A DNA stretch of 64,000 nt from Vibrio pacinii DSM 19139 (GCF_000711795.1 NZ_JONH01000017.1:25467-89466), one strand, 5' to 3'. Numbered from the stretch's first letter, positions 46,923 to 57,285 are shown. The notes: a model not told the origin generated them from the letters alone. Translations and numbers: made by a program.

Positions 46923-47681
46923 CTAAAAGATCACTGTTACTTCAGAAATTCCAGTTACACGTCCTTCGATTATACGATTGGATTTGCTATTTTTCACTCT
47001 TATCTGTTCACCGAGTGAACCATCTGTGAGTGCGACCCCTTTTGTGGTGATGGTCATGCCTGATCTGGTTGCTCTAATGGTTACGGTTTCACTACGACAC
47101 ACCACGCAAATATCGCGCTCTTCAAGAATTTCACCTGAATGAAGGTTTTTCTTTGTTTTTGCGCCAATGACGGCGTCAATTGAGGAAAAGCCTTGCCGCC
47201 TAAAGCGTTGCAGGTCTACCATACTAATAGTGACATCTTGTGGTGAAATAAGCTGCCCTCGTGATAGTGCAGTGGTCAACACGACTTGAGGGCCAGTACG
47301 GGTCAAACGCACAGGGACGTAAATTCTCCAGTCTTCATCGAGACATTCGACGAGCACAGTAATGTTACTTGCACTAGGATTACTAGAAGAAGACGAAGTT
47401 TTGAGGCCTGCCGGGCAATCGGTTGCAAAGATCCGAGAGTCGATATCGGCAGCAGAAACTTCGAGTGTGCCACCAGTAGGCCACTCAACAGTGGAAAGTA
47501 TGTACTCTTGCGCAGCCAGTTGAATATTTTCAATTTGGCCCTCTGTTGCAGATGTAGCTGAAAAACTAAAGAAAAAGAACAAAAAGCCGATAGACTTATA
47601 AAACTTTTTATAGAAAGCTCTACAATTAGTTATGGATAATGAGCAGAAGGTCGATTTAGGATGTTTCATTCTTTTTCTCAT
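46923..47681 (-). CDS. flgA: FlgA, P-ring assembly chaperone
   Basis: FlgA is a periplasmic chaperone for FlgI polymerisation. The 252-aa precursor has a hydrophobic signal segment (FLFFFFSFSATSA, ending near residue 45), a long N-terminus, and the SAF-type C-terminal domain (RGQLISPQDVTISMVDLQRF, TRSGMTITTKGVALTDG, IRVKNSKSNRIIEGRV). The start is uncertain: the fifth codon is also ATG and has better GAGA spacing. It heads flgA-flgM-flgN. Confidence 0.93.
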   Translation of the reverse strand: MRKRMKHPKSTFCSLSITNCRAFYKKFYKSIGFLFFFFSFSATSATEGQIENIQLAAQEYILSTVEWPTGGTLEVSAADIDSRIFATDCPAGLKTSSSSSNPSASNITVLVECLDEDWRIYVPVRLTRTGPQVVLTTALSRGQLISPQDVTISMVDLQRFRRQGFSSIDAVIGAKTKKNLHSGEILEERDICVVCRSETVTIRATRSGMTITTKGVALTDGSLGEQIRVKNSKSNRIIEGRVTGISEVTVIF

Positions 47682-47745
47682 CTGTTTTCATGGCGTAAAG
47701 TAGACTACCATTTTTTTGCATGAAGTTTGAGATGGAGATGAGCTT

Positions 47746-48672
47746 ATGACGGGTATTCTTGATTCAGTGAATCAGCGTACGCAACTCGTCGGTCAAAACC
47801 GATTAGAACTCCTAACGTTTCGCTTAATGGGGCGCCAGCGTTATGGAATCAATGTATTTAAAGTAAAAGAGGTTCTGCAGTGCCCTAAGCTCACTTCAAT
47901 GCCAAACTTACATCGTCTTGTTAAAGGGGTGGCTCATATACGAGGCCATACAGTTTCAGTTATCGATTTAAGTTTGGCGGTTGGCGGCAGGCCGACCACT
48001 GATGTTGAAAAAGCGTTTGTAGTGATTGCCGAGTTTAACCGCACGATTCAAGCCTTTTTGGTTACCTCGGTTGAGCGTATTATCAACATGCATTGGGAGG
48101 CGATTCTTCCTCCTCCAGATGGTGCAGGTAAGTCTAACTATTTAACCGCGGTTACTAATATCGATAACGAGCTAGTCGAAATTCTTGATGTTGAGAAGAT
48201 CCTTGCAGAAATCGCACCAGTTGATGAAACTATGGATGCATCCATTGGTGAAGAAATTGCGCAGGTCGAAACAGAGAAAGAGATTGTTCGCCGTATTTTA
48301 ATTGCGGATGACTCAACTGTTGCTCGTAAACAGGTCGAACGTGCGATTGTATCACTGGGTTTTGAAGCTGTTTCCGTCATTGACGGCAAACAAGCTTACG
48401 AAAAGTTGCTGGAAATGGCGGCCGAAGGCAGTATCTACGAACAGATTTCGTTGGTTATTTCCGATATAGAAATGCCAGAAATGGATGGTTACACATTAAC
48501 AGCAGAAATAAGACGTAACCCTGATCTTAAAGACCTTTATGTTATTCTGCATTCATCACTAAGTGGTGTGTTTAACCAAGCGATGGTGGAGCGAGTTGGT
48601 GCGAATTCATTTATAGCCAAATTTAATCCAGATGAGCTTGGTAATGCAGTAAAAGCTGCACTTACAAAATAA
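47746..48672 (+). CDS. cheV: Chemotaxis protein CheV (CheW-receiver hybrid)
   Basis: CheV couples receptors to CheA. The 308-aa protein has an N-terminal CheW-like domain (RQRYGINVFKVKEVLQCPKL ... IRGHTVSVIDLSLAVGGRP). The C-terminal response-regulator receiver has the acidic pair ADDS, phospho-Asp in VISDIEMPEMDGY, and a lysine in IAKFNPDELG. It is followed 12 bases later by cheR. Confidence 0.96.
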   Translation: MTGILDSVNQRTQLVGQNRLELLTFRLMGRQRYGINVFKVKEVLQCPKLTSMPNLHRLVKGVAHIRGHTVSVIDLSLAVGGRPTTDVEKAFVVIAEFNRTIQAFLVTSVERIINMHWEAILPPPDGAGKSNYLTAVTNIDNELVEILDVEKILAEIAPVDETMDASIGEEIAQVETEKEIVRRILIADDSTVARKQVERAIVSLGFEAVSVIDGKQAYEKLLEMAAEGSIYEQISLVISDIEMPEMDGYTLTAEIRRNPDLKDLYVILHSSLSGVFNQAMVERVGANSFIAKFNPDELGNAVKAALTK

Positions 48673-48684
48673 AAAGAGACATTA

Positions 48685-49512
48685 ATGACAGCGATAACTA
48701 TAAGCGATCAAGAATATCGTGATTTCAGCCGCTTTTTAGAGTCACAGTGCGGTATTGTTCTTGGCGATAGCAAACAATACTTAGTGAGAAGTCGTTTGAG
48801 TCCACTGGTAACTAAGTTCAAGTTGACCTCATTGTCAGATTTGCTCAGAGATGTTGTTACTGGGCGTAATCGTGAACTGCGTGTTGCCGCCGTGGATGCC
48901 ATGACAACCAACGAGACGCTATGGTTTCGTGATACCTATCCGTTTGAAGTGTTAGCGAATAAGCTGTTGCCGGAAGTGGCGGCAAACAAGCGCCCGATCA
49001 AAATTTGGTCGGCGGCAAGCTCTTCAGGCCAAGAGCCTTATTCAATGGCAATGACGATACTGGAAACTCAGCAGCGTAAGCCGGGTATGTTGCCAAGCGT
49101 GTCGATTACTGCGACGGATATTTCTGCCAGTATGTTGGATATGTGCCGAGCTGGGGTGTATGACAATCTTGCTCTCGGTCGAGGCCTCTCTCCTGAACGT
49201 CGACGCCAATTCTTTGAAGATGCGGGTGATGGACGTATGAAAGTAAAAGATAACGTCAAGCGCTTGGTTAACTTCCGGCCACAAAACTTGATGGATAGCT
49301 ACGCATTACTTGGTAAATTTGACATTATCTTCTGCCGTAACGTACTGATTTACTTCTCACCAGATATGAAATCTCAAGTATTAAATCAAATGGCCAATAG
49401 TCTTAACCCTGGAGGCTATCTGTTACTCGGAGCTTCTGAGTCACTCACTGGGCTGACTGATCGTTTTGAAATGGTACGCTGTAATCCAGGTATCATTTAC
49501 AAGCTGAAGTAA
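48685..49512 (+). CDS. cheR: Chemotaxis receptor methyltransferase CheR
   Basis: CheR methylates glutamates of chemoreceptors with SAM. The 275-aa protein has the N-terminal helical CheR domain, then the SAM-binding WSAASSSGQEPYSMAM, TATDIS, and the catalytic-fold FDIIFCRNVLIYFSPDMKSQV. It is co-transcribed with cheV and ends at its own terminator before flgB. Confidence 0.97.
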   Translation: MTAITISDQEYRDFSRFLESQCGIVLGDSKQYLVRSRLSPLVTKFKLTSLSDLLRDVVTGRNRELRVAAVDAMTTNETLWFRDTYPFEVLANKLLPEVAANKRPIKIWSAASSSGQEPYSMAMTILETQQRKPGMLPSVSITATDISASMLDMCRAGVYDNLALGRGLSPERRRQFFEDAGDGRMKVKDNVKRLVNFRPQNLMDSYALLGKFDIIFCRNVLIYFSPDMKSQVLNQMANSLNPGGYLLLGASESLTGLTDRFEMVRCNPGIIYKLK

Positions 49513-49532
49513 ACTATCGTTGTCTTGTTATT

Positions 49533-49562
49533 ACGCCCAGTAAGTCTGCTGGGCGTTCTTGT
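49533..49562 (+). terminator. cheR terminator
   Basis: ACGCCCAG/CTGGGCGT stem with an eight-base loop and a T-rich tail. Confidence 0.78.
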
Positions 49563-49696
49563 TTGTGCTTTCGTCTACCATCTATACTACCTAGTAACTC
49601 AATCTCTTACACTGTGAGCTAAATTACTACGCTATAAAGTTGGCGCAGTTATTGCTCAATCAATCACAGAAAGCAAATTGAACAGAAGTTTAAAGT

Positions 49697-49712
49697 TGGT
49701 ACGCAAATTGCT
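49697..49712 (+). promoter_or_regulatory. Sigma-54-type promoter of flgB operon
   Basis: TGGTAC-N5-TTGCT keeps the essential GG (-24) and GC (-12) of TGGCAC-N5-TTGCA at standard spacing, 44 bases upstream of flgB. It fits RpoN control of Vibrio basal-body genes. Confidence 0.78.
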
Positions 49713-49755
49713 TTTATTTTTACAGTAACGGTCAGTTCTTTGAGTAGAGGTCAAC

Positions 49756-50154
49756 ATGGCTATTTCTTTTGACAATGCATTAGGTATCCACCAATACACG
49801 GTGGGCGTACGCGAGCGCAATGCTGAGGTGGTTTCCACTAATATTGCTCAAGCGAATACACCTGGATATAAGTCTAAAGGGATGGACTTTCAAAAGGCAC
49901 TGCAGGCGGCAACATCAGAGGCAAGTATTGGACTTAGCCGTACTGATAGTCGGCACATACCTGCCTCTACTCGGGTGACAGGCGAAGTGATGTATCGTCT
50001 TCCGACACAGCCTGACACCGGTGATGGCAATACGGTGGATGTGGATCTAGAACGTAACTTGTTTATGCAAAACCAAATCCGCCACCAAGCGTCACTTGAC
50101 TTCTTAGGAAGTAAATTCAAGAACTTAACGAAAGCTATAAAAGGGAGTAACTAG
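49756..50154 (+). CDS. flgB: Flagellar proximal rod protein FlgB
   Basis: The 132-aa rod protein has the conserved N-terminal STNIAQANTPGYKSKGMDF and C-terminal helix NQIRHQASLDFLGSKFKNLT, both used for axial-protein packing. It is the first gene of flgB-flgC-flgD-flgE. flgC begins directly after the stop. Confidence 0.97.
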   Translation: MAISFDNALGIHQYTVGVRERNAEVVSTNIAQANTPGYKSKGMDFQKALQAATSEASIGLSRTDSRHIPASTRVTGEVMYRLPTQPDTGDGNTVDVDLERNLFMQNQIRHQASLDFLGSKFKNLTKAIKGSN

Positions 50155-50571
50155 ATGAGCTTATTTAATGTATTCAATGTAACTGGTTCTGCCATGAGCG
50201 CTGAATCTGTTCGTCTAAATACGACCTCGAGCAATTTGGCCAATGCTGACAGTATTTCGAGCTCTGCAAAAGATACTTATAAAGCGCGTCATGCGGTATT
50301 CGGTGCTGAGTTAAGTAAGGCAAAGTATGGCCGCGACCATACCGTGCCAGTGAAAGTGATGGGTATTGTCGAAAGTGATAAACCGCTGAGTGCGGAGTAC
50401 AACCCAGAGCACCCTCTTGCAAATGACGAGGGCTACATATACAAGCCCAACGTCAATGTAATGGAAGAGATGGCGAATATGATCTCTGCTTCTCGTTCTT
50501 ACCAAACGAATGTTCAAGTAGCAGATTCAAGTAAACAAATGCTGCTGCGTACGCTGCAGATGGGTCAATAG
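50155..50571 (+). CDS. flgC: Flagellar proximal rod protein FlgC
   Basis: The 138-aa rod protein has the N-terminal NTTSSNLANADSISSS axial motif and the C-terminal NVMEEMANMISASRSYQTNV with a terminal LLRTLQMGQ helix. It follows flgB without a gap. Confidence 0.97.
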   Translation: MSLFNVFNVTGSAMSAESVRLNTTSSNLANADSISSSAKDTYKARHAVFGAELSKAKYGRDHTVPVKVMGIVESDKPLSAEYNPEHPLANDEGYIYKPNVNVMEEMANMISASRSYQTNVQVADSSKQMLLRTLQMGQ

Positions 50572-50581
50572 GAGATAGAGT

Positions 50582-51292
50582 ATGGCCGGAGACATTAATA
50601 ATGTTGGTCCAAGTAGCTTGTCTTATATTGATCAGCTTAAACAGCTTCAGGACAAGAATAAGCCGGATGAGACAACGGGTAAGCAAAATCTTAAACAAGA
50701 AGATTTCTTATCGCTACTCACTAAGCAACTTGCCCAGCAAGACCCATTTAAGCCGGTTAGTAATGACCAAATGATTGCGCAAATGGCGTCGTTCGCGACC
50801 GTTGATGGTATTGGCAAAATGAACAATCAGTTCGAAACGCTCAATGCATCAATGACCTCAAACCAAGCGCTGCAAGCGTCTTCATTAGTCGGACGTGATG
50901 TATTGGTTCCAGGCGCGGCAGGCGTGAAAAAAGATGACGGCAGTATGGCTGCCATGGTCAAGCTTCCACAGTCGGTTGATAACCTGATGGTGAGAATCGA
51001 AGACCAAATGGGTCAGTTAGTTCGTACTTTTGACGTTGGTTCTAAGCCACCAGGTGATAGCCGCGTTGAATGGGATGGAAAAGATCAAAACGGTAATCCA
51101 TTGCCGGCTGGCAAATACAAGGTGAAAGCCGCGGGTTTGCTAGATGGAGCAGCGAAAGAGTTTGAGGTTTCGACCTATGCAAACGTCAATAGCGTCCTGT
51201 TAGGTAAAGGCGATGGTAACGTACTACTCAATCTGGCTGGCTTCGAGTCGCCAGTTCGACTTGCTGAAGTACTAGAAGTTGGCAAAGCGTAG
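50582..51292 (+). CDS. flgD: Hook cap protein FlgD
   Basis: FlgD caps the growing hook. The 236-aa protein has the N-terminal signature QEDFLSLLTKQLAQQDPFKP and a C-terminal FlgD Ig-like domain (SRVEWDGKDQNGNPLPAGKY). It lies 10 bases after flgC with GGAG as ribosome site. Confidence 0.97.
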   Translation: MAGDINNVGPSSLSYIDQLKQLQDKNKPDETTGKQNLKQEDFLSLLTKQLAQQDPFKPVSNDQMIAQMASFATVDGIGKMNNQFETLNASMTSNQALQASSLVGRDVLVPGAAGVKKDDGSMAAMVKLPQSVDNLMVRIEDQMGQLVRTFDVGSKPPGDSRVEWDGKDQNGNPLPAGKYKVKAAGLLDGAAKEFEVSTYANVNSVLLGKGDGNVLLNLAGFESPVRLAEVLEVGKA

Positions 51293-51335
51293 CTCGTCAT
51301 AAACTAGATATGCTAGCTAGATAGGAGATTTTGGA

Positions 51336-52640
51336 ATGTCATATGTTGCATTAAGCGGTCTGTCCGCTGCTCAGTTAGATCTGAACACAACCAGTAACAA
51401 CATTGCGAACGCGAACACATTCGGCTTTAAAGAGTCTCGTGCGGAGTTTGGCGATGTTTACTCGAACTCACTTTTTACTCATGCGAAGACAACTCCGGGG
51501 CAAGGTGTACAAGCGGCCCAAGTTGCTCAGCAATTCCATGAGGGGTCGAGTATTTATACCAACAACCCGATGGACTTACGTATCTCTGGTACAGGCTTTT
51601 TTGCCGTCGCCAAAGACAAACTCACCCCTACGTCCAATGAGTTAACTCGAAACGGTGCATTTCACCTCAATAAAGATAACTACATGGTAACGGCAAATGA
51701 TGAGTTTTTGCTTGGCTATCAGGTAAACCCAGATACAGGGGACGTGCTTTCGTATGAACCGTCACCAATCAACATTCCAAAAGAGTTCGGTAAACCAAAA
51801 CAGACCTCGAACATCGAGGTTGGGGTTAACCTGCCAGCAGGTGGGGACCTAAAAGATCCCACATTGTTTGATTATTCCGACCCTGAAACGTACAACCGTT
51901 CTACGTCATCAACAATTTATGACTCTATGGGACAGTCGTACAAGATGACGACCTACTATCTCAAAGATCAGACTCAAGCAAACACGTGGCAGACGTACTA
52001 TACCGTAACGGATAGTGCTGGTGAGAAACCTTTGAATATCGTTGGTGGTGATGCGACGGCGCCAACGGGGCATGTGGGCCATACAATGAGGTTCAATAAC
52101 GACGGTACGCTAGCAAGCTTGAATAATGGGCAGAATATTGTCTCTGAGCAGTTAGGTGCGGGTGCAAACCCAATTGATCTGAACGGTGCAGATATCACAC
52201 AGACCCTGTCGTTTGGCCTTGATAGCGCGACTCAGTTTGCTGCGCCATTTGAGTTGACCAAGTTTGATGAAGACGGTGCGACAACGGGCTTCTTAACTAA
52301 AGTTGACTTTGATGAAAATGGTAGCGTCCTTGGTACTTACTCTAATGGTGAAGCGATCACTTTAGGTCGTGTTGGCATGGTACGAGTGGCTAACGAGCAA
52401 GGTCTAGACAAAAAAGGTGGAACCCAATGGGATTCAACTCAAATGTCTGGAGCCAAAATTTGGGGTGAATCGAACAAGGGATCATTCGGTACCATTAACA
52501 GTGGTACGCTTGAGCAGTCTAACATCGATATGACTCAAGAGTTGGTAGACTTGATCTCTGCTCAACGTAACTTCCAAGCAAACTCTCGTTCGTTAGAAGT
52601 GCACAACCAAACACAACAAAACATCCTGCAGATTCGCTAA
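51336..52640 (+). CDS. flgE: Flagellar hook protein FlgE
   Basis: FlgE is the hook subunit. The 434-aa protein has the N-terminal LDLNTTSNNIANANTFGFKESRAEFGD motif and internal D1-D2 insert domains. Its C-terminus reads LEQSNIDMTQELVDLISAQR followed by NFQANS, the packing helix. A terminator follows, so the flgB-flgE unit ends here. Confidence 0.97.
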   Translation: MSYVALSGLSAAQLDLNTTSNNIANANTFGFKESRAEFGDVYSNSLFTHAKTTPGQGVQAAQVAQQFHEGSSIYTNNPMDLRISGTGFFAVAKDKLTPTSNELTRNGAFHLNKDNYMVTANDEFLLGYQVNPDTGDVLSYEPSPINIPKEFGKPKQTSNIEVGVNLPAGGDLKDPTLFDYSDPETYNRSTSSTIYDSMGQSYKMTTYYLKDQTQANTWQTYYTVTDSAGEKPLNIVGGDATAPTGHVGHTMRFNNDGTLASLNNGQNIVSEQLGAGANPIDLNGADITQTLSFGLDSATQFAAPFELTKFDEDGATTGFLTKVDFDENGSVLGTYSNGEAITLGRVGMVRVANEQGLDKKGGTQWDSTQMSGAKIWGESNKGSFGTINSGTLEQSNIDMTQELVDLISAQRNFQANSRSLEVHNQTQQNILQIR

Positions 52641-52671
52641 TTATTATCGCGAGTAATACGTCGCAGTAAAT

Positions 52672-52704
52672 AGAAAGCTGGTGGCAAACATCAGCTTTCT
52701 ATTG
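52672..52704 (+). terminator. flgE terminator
   Basis: AGAAAGCTG/CAGCTTTCT stem with an 11-base loop, 31 bases past flgE. It separates the two basal-body operons. Confidence 0.7.
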
Positions 52705-52794
52705 TTGCCGCCAATGGCAACATACCTTCCTTTCATCTTCATGAACACTTGCCGCATTGTCACTAAGTCTCTGATATATAAAGTTAACAAAAGC

Positions 52795-52810
52795 TGGCAC
52801 ATCTATTGCT
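52795..52810 (+). promoter_or_regulatory. Sigma-54 promoter of flgF operon
   Basis: TGGCAC-N5-TTGCT is a consensus-quality -24/-12 element 36 bases upstream of the flgF start and downstream of the flgE terminator. Confidence 0.88.
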
Positions 52811-52845
52811 TGTATCACTATGAATAGTGATTTTTGGAGCAAATT

Positions 52846-53595
52846 ATGGATCGTGCACTGTTTCTAGCAATGAGCGGCGCCAAGCAAAACATGCAAGCGT
52901 TGCAGCTTAGAGCCAACAACTTAGCGAACGTCAGTACCACGGGTTTCCGTGCTGATTTGGCGCAAGCTCGCTCTATGCAGGCGTATGGCGAAGGTCTTCC
53001 GAGCCGCGTATTTAGCATGACAGAGCGTCCAGGCCATAATTTTCAACAAGGCAGTGTCATCACCACCGGTCGTGATCTCGATGTCACAATTCAAGGTGAG
53101 GGATGGATTGCCGTGATGGATAAGACGGGGAAAGAGGGTCTTACACGTAATGGTAACTTCACTATTGATGCTAACGGCCTATTGACTAACGGTAACGGTA
53201 ACTTAGTGCTGGGCGAAACGGGGGCTCCGATTACCTTACCGATTCCAATCAGCAAAGTGGAGATCGGCAACGACGGTACTATTTCTGTTGTGCCACAAGG
53301 TGCTCCGGCCGATGCGATTGAAGTTGTCGACCGCATCAAGTTAACCCGCAACAATAATCAATCACTATTCAAAGATATCAATGGCTTATTCCGCGCCAAA
53401 GATCCTAATGCGGCATACGAAGCAGATGCCGGTGTCAAACTGCTCACAGGGGCAATTGAAGGCAGTAATGTCAACGCCATTGGCGAAATGACGAGCCTGA
53501 TTGACTTGCAACGTCAATTTGAAATGCAAGTGAAAATGATGAGCACAGCAGAAGAGATGGACAAAGCGTCGAACTCTTTGCTTCGTATGAGCTAA
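52846..53595 (+). CDS. flgF: Flagellar proximal rod protein FlgF
   Basis: The 249-aa rod protein starts at ATG 52846 (MDRALFLAMSGAKQNMQALQ), the family start; the in-frame ATG at 52834 lies before the ribosome site and is rejected. It has the LRANNLANVSTTGFRADLAQ motif and a C-terminal IEGSNVNAIGEMTSLIDLQR helix. It is followed 20 bases later by flgG. Confidence 0.97.
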   Translation: MDRALFLAMSGAKQNMQALQLRANNLANVSTTGFRADLAQARSMQAYGEGLPSRVFSMTERPGHNFQQGSVITTGRDLDVTIQGEGWIAVMDKTGKEGLTRNGNFTIDANGLLTNGNGNLVLGETGAPITLPIPISKVEIGNDGTISVVPQGAPADAIEVVDRIKLTRNNNQSLFKDINGLFRAKDPNAAYEADAGVKLLTGAIEGSNVNAIGEMTSLIDLQRQFEMQVKMMSTAEEMDKASNSLLRMS

Positions 53596-53615
53596 TAGAT
53601 TTTTAGGAGAAGGTT

Positions 53616-54404
53616 ATGCATCCGGCATTGTGGGTTAGTAAAACGGGTTTAGACGCCCAGCAAACCAATATTTCAACGATTTCAAACAACTTAGCGAACG
53701 CCTCGACGATCGGTTTCAAAAAAAGCCGCGCTGTGTTTGAAGATCTTTTTTATCAAAATATCAATCAGCCAGGTGGTCAATCATCGCAAAACACCGAGCT
53801 ACCAACGGGCTTAATGTTAGGTGCGGGCTCTAAAGTAGTTGCGACACAAAAAGTCCACACACAAGGCAACACTCAGACGACCAATAATAGCCTCGACATG
53901 ATGATTGAAGGTGACGGTTTTTTCCAAATTTTGATGCCCGATGGCAATATCGGTTACACACGTAATGGTCAGTTTACCGTCAACGATGAAGGTGTCGTGG
54001 TCACGTCAGGGGCGGGTTATTCCCTTGAACCAGAGATTGCCATTCCAGACGATGCCATCAGCATCACCGTTGGTAATGATGGTGAAGTCTCAGTACGAGT
54101 TCGTGGACAGCAAGATAACCAAGTTGTCGGTCAGATTGCCACTGTAGATTTCATTAACCCGGGCGGTTTAGAGCCTATCGGGCAGAACTTGTACCTACCA
54201 ACAGGCGCTAGTGGCGACCCACAAGAAGGGGTACCTGGCTTTGACGGTTTTGGTGAGGTCAGACAATCCATGCTAGAGACGTCAAATGTAAATGTCACTG
54301 AAGAGTTAGTGAATATGATCGAAGCGCAACGTGTCTACGAAATGAACTCTAAAGTCATCTCAGCCGTCGACAAAATGATGAGCTTTGTCAATCAACAGCT
54401 ATAA
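53616..54404 (+). CDS. flgG: Flagellar distal rod protein FlgG
   Basis: The 262-aa distal rod subunit has N-terminal AQQTNISTISNNLANASTIG followed by FKKSRA, the FlgG-specific GDGFFQILMPDGNIGYTRNG, and C-terminal LETSNVNVTEELVNMIEAQR. It is very conserved and the call is secure. Confidence 0.98.
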   Translation: MHPALWVSKTGLDAQQTNISTISNNLANASTIGFKKSRAVFEDLFYQNINQPGGQSSQNTELPTGLMLGAGSKVVATQKVHTQGNTQTTNNSLDMMIEGDGFFQILMPDGNIGYTRNGQFTVNDEGVVVTSGAGYSLEPEIAIPDDAISITVGNDGEVSVRVRGQQDNQVVGQIATVDFINPGGLEPIGQNLYLPTGASGDPQEGVPGFDGFGEVRQSMLETSNVNVTEELVNMIEAQRVYEMNSKVISAVDKMMSFVNQQL

Positions 54405-54425
54405 CGCAAATACGGGGATAATGTT

Positions 54426-55205
54426 ATGAACAGATTACTTGCGTTAGTGCTAGTTGCGGTGATGTCGGGTTGTTCCATGCTTGAGCCGCCGATTGAGACT
54501 CCGGATATCGTTCAAGGTACAACGAATGTTGATGCGGTTGAAGGCGATAAGTCAGACCAAGATGATACGGGGATGATTGACGCCTTACGCGGCCGGACCG
54601 ATCCCGTTCCCGGTGACCCTGCCTGGGCGCCGATTCACCCCAAACATCAACCTGAACATTATGCGGCAGAAACAGGTTCACTGTTTAATACTGCCAGTAC
54701 CAGTAGTTTGTATGATGATTATAAGCCGCGTGGTATTGGCGATATTATTACCGTGACTTTGGACGAACAGACCAAAGCGGCCAAAAGTTCGGATGCGGAT
54801 CTGTCAAAAAACAACGATGCTTCTATGGACCCACTGGAAGTCGGCGGACAGCAACTTAACTTGGGCGACTACAATTTCTCGTACAACTTGAGTAACGACA
54901 ATCAATTTAGTGGTAGCGCTGCGGCAAATCAAAGTAACAGTATTTCAGGCTCCATCACGGTCGAAGTGATTGAAGTTTTGGGTAACGGTAACCTAGTGAT
55001 TCGCGGCGAGAAATGGCTAACCTTAAACACCGGGGATGAATACATTCGCCTTAGTGGCACAATTCGTCCTGATGATATTGATTATGAAAACACCATTGCG
55101 TCTACCCGTATTTCTAACGCAAGAATTCAGTATTCTGGCTCTGGTACACAACAAGATATGCAAGAGCCGGGCTTCTTGGCACGATTCTTTAATGTCTCTC
55201 TATAA
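54426..55205 (+). CDS. flgH: Flagellar L-ring lipoprotein FlgH
   Basis: FlgH forms the outer-membrane L-ring bushing. The 259-aa protein has lipobox MSGC at residues 13-16, then [20 protein letters not shown] plus DIITV, and C-terminal [20 protein letters not shown] plus [13 protein letters not shown]. It is the standard L-ring protein, 21 bases after flgG. Confidence 0.97.
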   Translation: MNRLLALVLVAVMSGCSMLEPPIETPDIVQGTTNVDAVEGDKSDQDDTGMIDALRGRTDPVPGDPAWAPIHPKHQPEHYAAETGSLFNTASTSSLYDDYKPRGIGDIITVTLDEQTKAAKSSDADLSKNNDASMDPLEVGGQQLNLGDYNFSYNLSNDNQFSGSAAANQSNSISGSITVEVIEVLGNGNLVIRGEKWLTLNTGDEYIRLSGTIRPDDIDYENTIASTRISNARIQYSGSGTQQDMQEPGFLARFFNVSL

Positions 55206-55271
55206 CGCCCTGTGATGCCGCTTTTTTGGCGCGCAGTGAAACACGGCCAAGGTTAGAGAATAGGTAAGATT

Positions 55272-56363
55272 ATGAAAAAGTGTTTGCTCCTTATTACAAG
55301 TTGGTTGCTTATCGCCACTTCAGTGCAGGCTGCGAGAATTAAAGATGTTGCGCAGATCGCCGGAGTACGTAGTAACCAATTGGTCGGCTACGGCTTAGTT
55401 ACTGGTCTGCCGGGAACCGGCGAGAGTACACCTTTTACTGATCAAAGCTTTAATGCCATGTTGCAAAAATTCGGCATTCAATTGCCACCAGGTACTAAGC
55501 CTAAAACAAAGAACGTGGCGGCCGTGATTGTAACAGCAGAATTACCGGCATTTTCTAAGCAAGGCCAGACCATTGATGTCACCGTTTCGTCTGTCGGTGC
55601 TGCCAAAAGCTTACGCGGCGGCACCTTAATGCAAACAATGCTTAAAGGTCTCGATGGGCAAATCTATGCCGTCGCGCAAGGCAACCTTGTGGTGAGTGGC
55701 TTTAGTGCGACTGGCGCTGATGGTTCCAAGATTGTGGGTAATAACCCAACGGCAGGGATGATTTCTAATGGTGCGATTGTCGAACGAGAAATCCCAACCC
55801 CATTTGGCCGTGGTGATTACATTACGTTCAATTTACTCGACTCTGATTTTACCACCGCTCAACGCATGGCGGATGCAGTGAACAACTTCCTTGGTCCACA
55901 GATGGCCTCAGCGGTCGATGCGACGTCAGTGAAAGTGCGCGCACCGCGTGACGTGACCCAACGCGTGGCTTTTCTCTCAGCGATAGAGAATCTAGAGTTT
56001 AATCCTGCCGATGGCGCAGCAAAAATTATTGTTAACTCACGTACAGGCACCATCGTGGTGGGTAAACATGTTCGACTTAAACCTGCAGCGGTCACTCATG
56101 GCGGTATGACGGTCGCCATTAAAGAGAACTTAAATGTCAGCCAACCAAATGCGTTTGGCGGCGGTGAGACGGTTGTGGTTCCAGATACCGAGATCGAAGT
56201 GACAGAAGAGCAAGGGAAAATGTTCAAGTTTGAACCCGGTTTGACTTTGGACGACCTAGTGCGTGCTGTCAATGAAGTGGGTGCTGCACCTTCAGACTTA
56301 ATGGCGATTTTGCAAGCATTAAAGCAAGCGGGCGCGATTGAAGGACAATTGATTGTTATCTAA
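55272..56363 (+). CDS. flgI: Flagellar P-ring protein FlgI
   Basis: FlgI forms the periplasmic P-ring. The 363-aa precursor has a signal peptide cleaved at [11 protein letters not shown], then [20 protein letters not shown], and the C-terminal [24 protein letters not shown] region ([20 protein letters not shown]). Assembly depends on FlgA, encoded nearby. Confidence 0.98.
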   Translation: MKKCLLLITSWLLIATSVQAARIKDVAQIAGVRSNQLVGYGLVTGLPGTGESTPFTDQSFNAMLQKFGIQLPPGTKPKTKNVAAVIVTAELPAFSKQGQTIDVTVSSVGAAKSLRGGTLMQTMLKGLDGQIYAVAQGNLVVSGFSATGADGSKIVGNNPTAGMISNGAIVEREIPTPFGRGDYITFNLLDSDFTTAQRMADAVNNFLGPQMASAVDATSVKVRAPRDVTQRVAFLSAIENLEFNPADGAAKIIVNSRTGTIVVGKHVRLKPAAVTHGGMTVAIKENLNVSQPNAFGGGETVVVPDTEIEVTEEQGKMFKFEPGLTLDDLVRAVNEVGAAPSDLMAILQALKQAGAIEGQLIVI

Positions 56364-56374
56364 GGAACAATAAG

Positions 56375-57283
56375 ATGATAAACAATGGTAACGATATTGG
56401 ATTTATCCATGACATTTCAAGCTTAGATAAGTTGCGTAAGCAAGCCGTTAATGATGAAGACGGCGGTGAACAGGCGGCACTAAACGCCGCGGCTAAGCAG
56501 TTTGAAGCGATTTTTACTTCGATGTTGTTTAAATCGATGCGCGACGCTAACTCGACATTTGAGTCAGGGTTAATGGACAGTCAGAATCAGCAGTTTTATC
56601 GTCAGATGATGGATGAGCAGATGTCGTCTGAACTTAGTGCATCGGGATCACTTGGCCTTGCTGATATGATCGTTGCTCAACTGACTTCGGGTAATATTGA
56701 AAATGAGAACGCTAACAGCCGCAATACTGACTTTGAAGCTTTAATGGGGAAAGTTGATGCGGTTCGTGATGAAAGAGCGCGCACGACCACAGTAAGCCAA
56801 TCAGAGCCGGTTCAGTCGTCTCGCTTTGACTCACCGGAGTCTTTCGTTGCCTCAATGAAGCCTTACGCCGAAAAAGCGGCGCGTGCACTTGGCGTTGATT
56901 CTTCTTTGCTGTTGGCACAGGCGGCATTAGAAACGGGTTGGGGGCAGAAAGTGCTCAATAATTCACGTGGTAGCAGCAATAATCTATTCAACATTAAGGC
57001 GGATAGAAGCTGGAATGGCGATAAGGTAGCAACACAAACACTAGAATACCATCAAGGGGTTCCAGTTAAAGAGAGTGCCGCGTTTCGTTCATACGCTAAC
57101 TACGAAGAGAGCTTTAATGATTATGTGCGTTTCCTCAACAAAAATCCACGTTACACCACGGCGCTGCGCCACGGTGGAAATGATGAACAATTTATTCGCG
57201 GTATTCATCAGGCGGGGTACGCCACTGATCCCGCTTATGCGGATAAAGTATTAAGTGTCAAAGCGCGTATCGATCAAATGTAA
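56375..57283 (+). CDS. flgJ: FlgJ, rod-capping peptidoglycan hydrolase
   Basis: This is a dual-domain protein of 302 aa. The N-terminal rod-cap domain (AAKQFEAIFTSMLFKSMRDA, about 37-56) is followed by a linker. The C-terminal glucosaminidase/lysozyme-like domain has LLAQAALETGWGQKVLNNSR plus GSSNNLFNIKAD. It clears peptidoglycan for the rod. It ends the flgFGHIJ unit, with a terminator behind. Confidence 0.97.
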   Translation: MINNGNDIGFIHDISSLDKLRKQAVNDEDGGEQAALNAAAKQFEAIFTSMLFKSMRDANSTFESGLMDSQNQQFYRQMMDEQMSSELSASGSLGLADMIVAQLTSGNIENENANSRNTDFEALMGKVDAVRDERARTTTVSQSEPVQSSRFDSPESFVASMKPYAEKAARALGVDSSLLLAQAALETGWGQKVLNNSRGSSNNLFNIKADRSWNGDKVATQTLEYHQGVPVKESAAFRSYANYEESFNDYVRFLNKNPRYTTALRHGGNDEQFIRGIHQAGYATDPAYADKVLSVKARIDQM

Positions 57284-57285
57284 TC